DNA from: an uncultured Micrococcales bacterium
Lineage (GTDB): Bacteria > Actinomycetota > Actinomycetes > Actinomycetales > Microbacteriaceae
Length of the DNA stretch: 6,186 nt
Assembly (NCBI GenBank): GCA_903893675.1
Contig: CAITNA010000053.1
Location: forward strand, 1 to 6,186
Direction of reading: 5' to 3'
Shown: piece after piece, positions 1 to 4,547 of the stretch
Layout of the letters: every line of letters starts with the position of its first letter
Numbering within the stretch: the stretch's first letter is position 1
The notes under the pieces: generated by a model
Database searches by the model: none
What the model was told of the DNA's origin: nothing
What the model saw: the letters and a program-made list of their open reading frames with translations, nothing else
Position numbers and translations under genes: made by a program

Positions 1-394
1 CAATTTCTGAAATTAAACCCTCGACGAGCTTTTTGATTTCATCTCGGATGGGGCGCACAGCCTCGAGGCCCTGACCGGCCGGGTCGTTCAGCGGCCAATC
101 CAGGTAGGTCTTGCCAGGAAAGTATGGGCAGGCATCGCCGCAGCCCATTGTGATCACGTAATCGCTGGCCTTCACGGCATCGTCGGTCAGGCGCTGCGGA
201 AAGTTCTGCGAGATGTCGATGCCTACCTCGGCCATGGCCTCGACCGCCACCGGATTCACCTTTTCGCCAGGCTGAGTGCCCGCGGAGCGCACCTCGATGC
301 GACCGGCCCCGAGCTCGCGCAGAAAGCCTGCCGCCATCTGAGAGCGACCGGCGTTGTGTACGCAAACGAAAAGGACTGAGGCTTCGGCTGACAT
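1..394 (-). CDS. arsC: ArsC-type arsenate reductase (LMW-PTP fold), C-terminus cut by window edge
   Basis: Expected to reduce arsenate to arsenite in the cytoplasm. Reading from ATG at 394, 131 codons are visible with no stop before the window edge. The N-terminus reads FVCVHNAGRSQMAAGF, which contains the C-X5-R phosphate/arsenate-binding loop (Cys11 nucleophile, Arg17, Ser18). A DPAG motif at 104-107 supplies the family's general-acid Asp104. The segment MGCGDACP holds Cys85 and Cys89, candidate resolving cysteines in a CX3C spacing. This suggests a thioredoxin- or mycothiol-linked disulfide relay; which partner is used cannot be told from sequence. The family is usually about 130-140 residues, so only a few residues are probably missing. 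The next gene upstream on the same strand encodes an aquaporin, and aquaporin-arsC pairs are known from arsenic resistance loci. A plain low-molecular-weight tyrosine phosphatase is the alternative; the DPAG context and paired cysteines favour ArsC. Confidence 0.9.
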   Translation of the reverse strand, partial: MSAEASVLFVCVHNAGRSQMAAGFLRELGAGRIEVRSAGTQPGEKVNPVAVEAMAEVGIDISQNFPQRLTDDAVKASDYVITMGCGDACPYFPGKTYLDWPLNDPAGQGLEAVRPIRDEIKKLVEGLISEI

Positions 395-400
395 GACTCC

Positions 401-430
401 AGTATGCCTCGGCTGATTAACAGAAGTTAA
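401..430 (-). promoter_or_regulatory. Candidate arsC promoter (leaderless type)
   Basis: On the minus strand a -10-like CATACT (406-401) lies 6 nt before the arsC ATG, and TTAACT (430-425) lies 18 nt further upstream as a possible -35. The spacing would put the transcription start at or next to the A of ATG, giving a leaderless mRNA. The GGAG that follows the -10 is only 2 nt from ATG, too close to act as a normal ribosome-binding site. The -35 overlaps the T-rich tail of the upstream aquaporin terminator. Read from sequence only. Confidence 0.45.
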
Positions 431-460
431 ACGAAACGGGGATGGCCACGGCCATCCCCG
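424..460 (-). terminator. Rho-independent terminator of the SOUL-aquaporin operon
   Basis: A perfect 10-bp stem (460-451 pairing with 446-437; arm CGGGGATGGC) closes a 4-nt loop. On the minus strand it is followed by a T-rich run, GTTTCGTTT. It begins 15 nt past the aquaporin stop codon and precedes arsC, so arsC is probably transcribed mainly from its own promoter, with read-through possible. The plus-strand reading has only a short A/T-rich follow-on (CTCGAATAAA), so the signal is oriented to minus-strand transcription. Confidence 0.85.
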
Positions 461-475
461 CTCGAATAAAGGGAA

Positions 476-1222
476 CTACTTCTTCGCGGCTGGCTTCTTT
501 GCAGCCGGCTTGCGTGCGGTGCTCTTCGCAGGTGCCTTCTTAGCTGCAGGCTTGCGTGCAACCGCAGGCTTTGCAACCTCGGTGACAACCTTCGCGGCAG
601 CAGGCTCAGCGAAGATCGTGACGAAGATCGACGCGAACAACATGCCGAGCAACTGCATCAAGATGACCATCAAGGTCTCGTTTGCAGAGTGGCCGTGGAA
701 CAAAAGTCCGAATGCAACTGCAGGGTTTGCTTCTGCGCCTGACTCGGTGAACACAGCGGCTGCCATTACCCAAAGGCCAACAGCAACCGGGATGATGTTG
801 CCGCGGTTAGTCGAAGCGAGACGACCGACGAGCCAAACTAGACCGCCAGTTGCGACGAGTTCGCCGAGCATGAACGAAGGAGTGCGAACGTTGCTGAGGG
901 TGCCAATCTGCATTGACTGACCCCAGAGTGCAAGACCAACCCAGGTTCCGAGAACTGCGCCGAGCAACTGCGCGACGATGTAAACGAAGAGCTCGGTGAG
1001 GGTGAGCTGCTTGCGCGAGTAGAAGTAAATCGAAACTGCAGGGTTGAGGTGACCGCCAGAAATTCCAGCGGTGACCAAGATTGCAAGACCAAGAGTGGTT
1101 GCGAGTGCAGGAACTGCGAGTGCGGTGCCAGGGTTTGAAGTTGCACCCATGATTGCGGTTAGAAAGAATGCGACGCCGAGGAATTCAGCGAATGCCTTTC
1201 TAGCTAGTGGATTGATGTTCAA
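476..1222 (-). CDS. Aquaporin / MIP-family channel, AqpS-like, with histone-H1-like tail
   Basis: A six-helix MIP channel of the cytoplasmic membrane (helices roughly at residues 9-29, 36-55, 75-101, 116-137, 142-162 and 181-205). The two pore half-helix motifs are HLNPAVS (Asn60) and EANPAVA (Asn166). The second NPA is followed by Val169, where most aquaporins and GlpF have the ar/R arginine. By ungapped spacing from E. coli GlpF the other filter residues would be about Leu40, Ala154 and Gly163, implying a wide, hydrophobic constriction; this alignment is inferred. An Arg-to-Val change is, as I recall, typical of AqpS channels in arsenic operons, which pass arsenite or methylarsenicals; arsC lies just downstream. 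The start is TTG at 1222, chosen because a TAAGGAG box sits 5 nt before it and the next ATG (codon 25) would remove most of helix 1. Residues 206-248 form a cytoplasmic Lys/Ala/Pro tail with 11 Lys and 2 Arg, unusual for a MIP. Plain water or glycerol transport is the alternative. Confidence 0.9.
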   Translation of the reverse strand: MNINPLARKAFAEFLGVAFFLTAIMGATSNPGTALAVPALATTLGLAILVTAGISGGHLNPAVSIYFYSRKQLTLTELFVYIVAQLLGAVLGTWVGLALWGQSMQIGTLSNVRTPSFMLGELVATGGLVWLVGRLASTNRGNIIPVAVGLWVMAAAVFTESGAEANPAVAFGLLFHGHSANETLMVILMQLLGMLFASIFVTIFAEPAAAKVVTEVAKPAVARKPAAKKAPAKSTARKPAAKKPAAKK

Positions 1223-1749
1223 CGAATCTCCTTAGATGGTTTGGCGATCTTGATGATCGCCTCGTTTCTTTTCATAAAGCCAGGTTTGTACGGTGGATCG
1301 AAGCGCGCCCAGTAAAGCTCACCGATCGGCTCGAGCCCAAGTTCATGAACCCTTCGCATCAATTCTTGCCCGACTGCATCGAAACGCTCGGCATCCCAAG
1401 AGCCCTTAAATCGGATGGCAGCGGCAAAGTGTTCGCTAACTGGCACAACCTTGAGGGCTGAGCTCAGTGGCGCAGCGGATGAGTCGAGTTTGAAGTCGGC
1501 CGGCATCACGAAACTGACGGTGTGCTCATCCGTGGATTCGCTCGATTGCAAAACCGGGGCAGTCATCGAAATCTTCTGCCCGCCTGCGTTGCTGCCCGAG
1601 ATGTAACTCAGCAGCGGCCCGAAGGCGCGATTGCCGGCCCGCATGAACTCGCCGCGGCTCTTGGCCTGCACCAATACATAGGCGGGATAGTGGCGGAGCT
1701 CAACATCGCCGTGCTTGGCGAGGATCTCATAGGGCTGCTGTTCGGTCAT
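1219..1749 (-). CDS. SOUL/HBP-family heme-binding-like protein
   Basis: A 176-residue soluble protein of the SOUL family, whose members bind heme or other tetrapyrroles in some species; the bacterial role is unsettled. Family signatures seen: an N-terminal PYEILAKHGDVELRHYPAYV segment, the KISMTAPV motif at about residues 59-66, and the C-terminal WARFDPPYKPGFMKRNE stretch (about 147-163). It covers the whole domain with no signal peptide or membrane segment, so a cytoplasmic location is likely. The ATG at 1749 is the first residue of the conserved domain run; no Shine-Dalgarno is visible, but a -10-like TACACT lies 6 nt upstream, which suggests leaderless expression. Its stop codon overlaps the aquaporin start, so it is the first gene of a two-gene operon. 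A link between a tetrapyrrole-binding protein and a metalloid channel is not something I know from described systems. No heme ligand can be assigned from sequence. Confidence 0.88.
   Translation of the reverse strand: MTEQQPYEILAKHGDVELRHYPAYVLVQAKSRGEFMRAGNRAFGPLLSYISGSNAGGQKISMTAPVLQSSESTDEHTVSFVMPADFKLDSSAAPLSSALKVVPVSEHFAAAIRFKGSWDAERFDAVGQELMRRVHELGLEPIGELYWARFDPPYKPGFMKRNEAIIKIAKPSKEIR
1228..1234 (-). promoter_or_regulatory. Ribosome-binding site that decides the TTG start of the aquaporin gene
   Basis: TAAGGAG on the minus strand, 5 nt before TTG at 1222, lies inside the last codons of the SOUL gene. The SOUL stop (TGA) and the TTG start share 4 nt (TTGA), so the two genes should be translationally coupled. 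Confidence 0.8.
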
Positions 1750-1755
1750 GCTTTG

Positions 1756-1761
1756 AGTGTA
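1756..1761 (-). promoter_or_regulatory. Candidate -10 box of the SOUL-aquaporin operon
   Basis: TACACT on the minus strand lies 6 nt before the ATG at 1749, placing the start of transcription at the start codon. The hexamer 17 nt upstream (TCCATA, 1784-1779) is a weak -35. The box overlaps the -35 of the opposing bS22 promoter. Confidence 0.45.
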
Positions 1762-1762
1762 T

Positions 1763-1772
1763 GGCGGCCGCC
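1763..1772. repeat. 10-bp palindrome inside the divergent promoters
   Basis: GGCGGCCGCC is a perfect palindrome lying in the spacer of the bS22 promoter and just upstream of the SOUL -10. Its position would suit an operator acting on both directions, but with this base composition a chance palindrome is also possible. Confidence 0.4.
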
Positions 1773-1798
1773 TTGTAGTATGGAGGTCTGTTTTGTTC

Positions 1799-1820
1799 GC
1801 TGGCCCCGCTAGCGGTCAGC
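1799..1820 (+). promoter_or_regulatory. Hairpin in the bS22 mRNA leader
   Basis: GCTGGCC (1799-1805) can pair with GGTCAGC (1814-1820), seven pairs including one G-U, around a region that is itself a palindrome, CCGCTAGCGG (1806-1815), so two alternative folds exist. It sits in the predicted leader, 19 nt before the bS22 start codon, with no U-run after it. It could be a ribosomal-protein feedback site or simply mRNA structure. Confidence 0.45.
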
Positions 1821-1839
1821 CACCAAATGTGAGGTCTTC

Positions 1840-1938
1840 ATGGGTTCCGTAATCAAGAAGCGCCGCAAGCGTATGTCGAAGAAGAAGCACCGCAAGTTGC
1901 TTCGTAAGACCCGCCACCAGCGTCGCAATAAGAAGTAG
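1840..1938 (+). CDS. 30S ribosomal protein bS22 (AURKAIP1/COX24-domain small protein)
   Basis: A 32-residue, extremely basic protein starting MGSVIKKRRKRMSKKKHRK and ending NKK. It closely matches the actinobacterial protein annotated as AURKAIP1/COX24-domain protein, identified in mycobacterial ribosome structures as the small-subunit protein bS22, which binds rRNA. Length is the same as, or within a residue or so of, the known forms. The start is supported by GAGG ending 5 nt before ATG and by the conserved MGSVIKK beginning. It is a single-gene unit, with its own promoter upstream and a strong terminator 13 nt after the stop. The gene is short enough to be missed by automatic gene callers. 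In Mycobacterium the equivalent is Rv0500B, near the SerB-like Rv0505c, and the same proximity to a SerB-like gene is seen here. Confidence 0.93.
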   Translation: MGSVIKKRRKRMSKKKHRKLLRKTRHQRRNKK

Positions 1939-1951
1939 AAACTTTGTGTCT

Positions 1952-1980
1952 CCCGCCCGAGAGGGCGGGTTTCGCATTTA
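1952..1980 (+). terminator. Rho-independent terminator of the bS22 gene
   Basis: CCCGCCC (1952-1958) and GGGCGGG (1963-1969) form a perfect 7-bp G/C stem closed by a GAGA (GNRA-type) tetraloop, followed by TTTCGCATTT. The minus-strand side has no T-run directly after the stem, so it mainly serves bS22, though it may also slow transcripts leaving the convergent HAD gene. Confidence 0.85.
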
Positions 1981-2023
1981 AGCGGGTTTACGGGGTTTTG
2001 AAACTGGGATGCGCGGCGCGCGC

Positions 2024-2725
2024 CTAGCGGTTTGCGCGAAGTTCGCGCTTCTTGAAGTCCAGGATCTTCCATCCGGCGGCTTCGGCGTGGGTTTTCAGAA
2101 TCTTGTCTGGGTTGACGGCAACCGGGTGGCCAACGTGGGTGAGCATCGGCAGGTCGTTGTGGCTGTCACTGTATGCGTAACTGCGCTTGAGGCTGATGTT
2201 GCGATCCTTGGCCAACTTCTTCATGGCCTTGTATTTCGCCTTGCCGTGCAGAGCGCTGCCGACGAGTTTTCCGGTGAGCACGCCATCCTTGCGATCGACG
2301 AGTGTGCCGAGCCCGCCGGTGAGGCCGAGCTTGCGCGCCATGATCTCGGCGATCTCAATCGGGGTTGCGGTGATCAACCAAACCTCGCGGCCGGCCTTCA
2401 TGTGCTCTTGCGCGAGGCGCACGGTTTCGGGCCAAAGCTTGGTGGTGATGTAGTCGTCGTAGACGATTTCGGTGAGCGACGAGAGTTCCTCGACCTTGTG
2501 GCCCGCTACTAATCCGAGCGGGCGGTCTTTCACGTCGCTCAGAGTCTTTGCGGTTTCGCCGCGCGCGATGAAGCGGGCCTGGTGCCAGGCGAAGTTCCAG
2601 AAGTCGCGGCGTGAGAAAAACTTGCGCTTGAACGCGGCCTTGCCGAACAGAAAGATCGACGAACCACGAATGATCGTGTTGTCGACGTCGAAGAACGCGG
2701 CTTCGATTTTCTCTGACTTAGGCAC
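2024..2725 (-). CDS. HAD-IB family hydrolase (SerB1/CicA-like phosphatase)
   Basis: A 233-residue haloacid-dehalogenase phosphatase with a helical cap (subfamily IB). Motif I is FFDVDNT, with nucleophile Asp13 and acid/base Asp15. Motif II is LITAT (Thr119). The motif III lysine is Lys162 or Lys164 in HGKAKYK. Motif IV is YSDSHNDLPML with Mg2+-binding Asp187 and Asp191, followed by the typical AVNPD. All catalytic residues are present. Subfamily IB includes phosphoserine phosphatases, but this branch (like mycobacterial SerB1, Rv0505c) has no firmly established substrate, so no gene symbol is given. No signal peptide or membrane segment is apparent. The start is GTG at 2725: no Shine-Dalgarno is seen, but a TAAACT box lies 7 nt upstream, and the motif I Asp falls at position 13 as usual. 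It is divergent from the glutaredoxin-like gene. Confidence 0.9.
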   Translation of the reverse strand: MPKSEKIEAAFFDVDNTIIRGSSIFLFGKAAFKRKFFSRRDFWNFAWHQARFIARGETAKTLSDVKDRPLGLVAGHKVEELSSLTEIVYDDYITTKLWPETVRLAQEHMKAGREVWLITATPIEIAEIMARKLGLTGGLGTLVDRKDGVLTGKLVGSALHGKAKYKAMKKLAKDRNISLKRSYAYSDSHNDLPMLTHVGHPVAVNPDKILKTHAEAAGWKILDFKKRELRANR

Positions 2726-2732
2726 GAGACCA

Positions 2733-2738
2733 AGTTTA
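2733..2738 (-). promoter_or_regulatory. Candidate -10 box of the HAD hydrolase gene (leaderless type)
   Basis: TAAACT on the minus strand with 7 nt to the GTG start at 2725. No recognisable -35 is present at 16-18 bp; that position falls at the start of the opposing gene. The same hexamer occurs twice in the aspS/phosphatase intergenic region. Confidence 0.45.
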
Positions 2739-2747
2739 GACAGCGGT

Positions 2748-2753
2748 TAGTCT
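2748..2753 (+). promoter_or_regulatory. Candidate -10 box of the glutaredoxin-like gene (leaderless type)
   Basis: TAGTCT with 6 nt to the GTG start at 2760, and no Shine-Dalgarno sequence between them. No good -35 is seen at 16-18 bp; that position lies around the start codon of the opposing HAD gene. Confidence 0.4.
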
Positions 2754-2759
2754 TTAGCC

Positions 2760-3041
2760 GTGACCACAATCGCACTAACTCTGATCGGCAAGCCGGGCTG
2801 CCACCTCTGCGAAGACGCAGAACTGGTAATTGCAGGCGTTCTCGAAGAACTCGCCACGAATGCTGCCGCCCTTGGCGGAGCAGTCATTACGCTCGAGCGC
2901 GTGAACATGCTCGAATCTGAAGAGCTCACCGACCGTTACAGCGAAGAGATTCCGGTCTTGCTTATCGATGGCAAGGTGCACAACTATTGGCGTATCGACC
3001 CCGTGCGACTTCGCACCGCGTTAGAGGGGAAGGCGAAATGA
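2760..3041 (+). CDS. Glutaredoxin-like protein (DUF836 type) with CxxC
   Basis: A 93-residue thioredoxin-fold protein. It opens with a beta-strand (ALTLIGKPG) leading into the redox motif Cys14-His-Leu-Cys17, and later has EIPVLLIDGK, where Pro65 fits the cis-proline of the thioredoxin fold, followed by the terminal NYWRIDPVRLRTAL helix. This matches the small glutaredoxin-like family found across actinobacteria (for example Rv0508, next to hemA in Mycobacterium). It probably reduces cytoplasmic disulfides or mixed thiols; the partner is unknown. The GTG start at 2760 places the CxxC at residue 14, as expected for the family; no ribosome-binding site is visible and a -10-like box is 6 nt upstream. 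Its stop overlaps the start of the next small gene by 4 nt (ATGA), so the two should be co-translated. Confidence 0.88.
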   Translation: MTTIALTLIGKPGCHLCEDAELVIAGVLEELATNAAALGGAVITLERVNMLESEELTDRYSEEIPVLLIDGKVHNYWRIDPVRLRTALEGKAK

Positions 3042-3163
3042 CCGCGTTGAAGTGGATCCTGAAGCGTTTTTGGTTTCCGATTCTGGTGTTCATCCTCGGT
3101 CGCCTTGGCCGCAAGTATGAGTGGGCAGACAAGACTCACAAGGTCGTCAAGAAGGTTCGCTAA
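3038..3163 (+). CDS. 41-residue basic membrane microprotein, unknown function
   Basis: I do not recognise this gene. It begins at ATG 3038, overlapping the glutaredoxin-like stop by 4 nt, with a GGAAGG purine box 4 nt before the ATG. The product starts MTALKWILKRFWFPILVFILG, has one short hydrophobic stretch (about residues 11-21) flanked by basic residues (Lys9, Arg10, Arg22, Arg25, Lys26), and ends in a Lys/Arg-rich tail (DKTHKVVKKVR). It contains about 11 Lys/Arg against 2 acidic residues. It could be a single-pass or peripheral membrane protein with a cytoplasmic basic tail. The coupled start, ribosome-binding site and coding-like composition argue it is real; no catalytic motif is present. 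Its stop lies 3 bp from the convergent aspS stop. Confidence 0.7.
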   Translation: MTALKWILKRFWFPILVFILGRLGRKYEWADKTHKVVKKVR

Positions 3164-3166
3164 GGC

Positions 3167-4492
3167 CTAAGGCTCGAGGCGGTTTGGGCCGCGGAACAGG
3201 AAGCCGACTTCGCGAATGTTTGGCTGGTGCAGAAGCAACATCAACACGCGAATCAGACCCATGCCGAAGCCACCGTGTGCCGGGGCGCCGTACTTGAAGA
3301 AGTCGAGGTAGGTCTGCAGGCCTTCAGGCTCGAGGCCCTTCTGCTTGACCTGCTCGATAAGAACATCCAAGCGGTGCTCGCGCTGAGCGCCGGTGGTGAT
3401 CTCGGTGCCGCGCCAGATCAGGTCGTATGACTTGGTGAGCGCCGGGTTCTCTGGGTGACGCATGTGGTAGAACGGGCGCACGGTCGCAGGGTAGTCGGTT
3501 ACGAAAACGAACTCGTGACCAAACTTCTCGGCAGCCCACGCAGCAATCTGACGCTCGCCCTCAGGGTCGAGGTCGCCACCGCGCTCAACGATGTGGCCGC
3601 GCTCCTTGATGATCTCTACAGCCTCGGCAAGCGGCACGCGAGGGAACGGAATCGAAGGCACGACGACGTCGATGTCGAAGTGCTTCTTGATCTCTTCGCC
3701 GTGCTCATCCTTAACGGCCTGAATCGCGCGCTGCATCAACTGCTCTTGGATGGCCATGATGTCTTCGTGCGAATCAATCCACGAGACCTCGATGTCGACA
3801 GAGACGAACTCGGTTGCGTGACGCGAGGTGAACGATGGGTCGGCGCGGAACACTGGGCCGATTTCGAAGATGCGACCGAGGCCGGCCATCATCGCCATCT
3901 GCTTGTAGAACTGCGGGCTCTGCGCCAAGTAGGCGTGAGTCTCGAAGTATTCGAGCTTGAACAACTCTGCGTTCGACTCACTCGGGCTGGCCATCAGCTT
4001 CGGCGAGTGAATCTCGGTGAAGCCGTTCTCGCGCCAGTATGAACGCCAAGCCGCTTCGATGGTCGACTGAACGCGGTAGACCAGGTTCATCTCGCTGCGG
4101 CGCATGTCGAGGAAGCGCCAGTCGAGGCGCTTGTCGATCGAGGTGTCGTCGGCAATCGGGCTAATTGGGTCGGCAAGAGTGATGATCTCGATGTCGCGAA
4201 GCTGAATCTCGAGGCCGCCGAGCTTTACGCGCTCGTCGTGAACCAGGTTGCCTTGAACCCAAACAAATGAGCCAGCGGTCAGGGTTGAGATCTTTGCGGC
4301 CAGCGCGTCATTCTCATCCGGGGCGTCGCCGATAACCGGGCGAGGGTAGGTGACCTGAACATCGCCAGACTCGTCGCGCAGAATCACAAACTGGATGCGC
4401 TTCTGATCGCGCACCTTCTCGACCCAACCACCAAGAGTGACCGGTCCGTCCTGGCGGGCTGCCAGTTCTTTAACGAGAGTGCGCTCGCGCAT
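3167..4492 (-). CDS. aspS: Aspartyl-tRNA synthetase, archaeal type (probable aspartate--tRNA(Asp/Asn) ligase)
   Basis: Charges tRNA-Asp, and probably also tRNA-Asn, with aspartate in the cytoplasm. At 441 residues it is the short archaeal/eukaryal-like form, not the bacterial form of about 590 residues with its GAD insertion. The N-terminal OB-fold anticodon domain covers about 1-105 (GGWVEKVRDQKRIQFVILRD). The class II catalytic core contains the DKRLDWRFLDMRR loop (120-132), YLAQSPQFYKQ (188-198), motif 2 VFRADPSFTSRHATEF (214-229), and motif 3 GGFGMGLIRVLMLLL (407-421). In motif 3, Ile414 replaces the Glu seen in most class II enzymes. Microbacteriaceae often use this type as a non-discriminating enzyme together with GatCAB; discrimination cannot be settled here (residue 25 after GWV is Glu). 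The ATG at 4492 is supported by AAGGA 4 nt upstream. The gene is alone on its strand, divergent from the histidine phosphatase gene and convergent with the microprotein gene. Confidence 0.95.
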   Translation of the reverse strand: MRERTLVKELAARQDGPVTLGGWVEKVRDQKRIQFVILRDESGDVQVTYPRPVIGDAPDENDALAAKISTLTAGSFVWVQGNLVHDERVKLGGLEIQLRDIEIITLADPISPIADDTSIDKRLDWRFLDMRRSEMNLVYRVQSTIEAAWRSYWRENGFTEIHSPKLMASPSESNAELFKLEYFETHAYLAQSPQFYKQMAMMAGLGRIFEIGPVFRADPSFTSRHATEFVSVDIEVSWIDSHEDIMAIQEQLMQRAIQAVKDEHGEEIKKHFDIDVVVPSIPFPRVPLAEAVEIIKERGHIVERGGDLDPEGERQIAAWAAEKFGHEFVFVTDYPATVRPFYHMRHPENPALTKSYDLIWRGTEITTGAQREHRLDVLIEQVKQKGLEPEGLQTYLDFFKYGAPAHGGFGMGLIRVLMLLLHQPNIREVGFLFRGPNRLEP

Positions 4493-4496
4493 TTGT

Positions 4497-4547
4497 TCCT
4501 TGCTTTCGGCTGTGTAGTGCCTGAATAGGCGATTCCCGCCAAGTTTA
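4497..4547 (-). promoter_or_regulatory. aspS promoter -10, short leader and ribosome-binding site
   Basis: On the minus strand a TAAACT -10-like box (4547-4542) would start transcription near 4535, giving a leader of about 43 nt that ends in AAGGA (4501-4497), 4 nt before ATG. No clear -35 is seen. The leader is too short for a T-box, so no tRNA-sensing riboswitch is proposed. Unlike its neighbours, this gene has a conventional ribosome-binding site. Confidence 0.45.

Larger units (their letters stand above)
1753..1781 (+). promoter_or_regulatory. Promoter of the bS22 gene
   Basis: TTGAGT (1753-1758) and TAGTAT (1776-1781) are separated by exactly 17 bp, a good housekeeping-sigma match and the best promoter in the window. 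Transcription would start near 1788, giving a leader of about 52 nt before the bS22 start codon. It overlaps the opposing SOUL -10. Confidence 0.65.

Noticed and set aside
39..365. 108-residue minus-strand open frame
   Set aside because: It lies inside arsC in another frame; its Arg/Gly-rich translation has no domain, while the arsC frame shows a full catalytic motif set.
510..920. 136-residue plus-strand open frame opposite the aquaporin
   Set aside because: Antisense to a clear MIP channel gene; no ribosome-binding site, promoter or recognisable domain.
2015..2024. GGCGCGCGCC palindrome at the HAD stop codon as a terminator
   Set aside because: It is self-complementary but leaves almost no loop, and no T-run follows on the minus strand; the bases after it read ATCCCAG.
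2009..2512. 167-residue plus-strand open frame opposite the HAD gene
   Set aside because: Antisense shadow of a gene with all HAD motifs intact; no independent coding evidence.
3455..4042. 195-residue plus-strand open frame opposite aspS
   Set aside because: Its Asp/Leu/Val/Arg-rich translation is typical of antisense frames in high-GC genes; no signals for expression.
4493..4541. T-box or other riboswitch before aspS
   Set aside because: The leader is only about 43 nt, with no specifier loop, T-box sequence or terminator hairpin.
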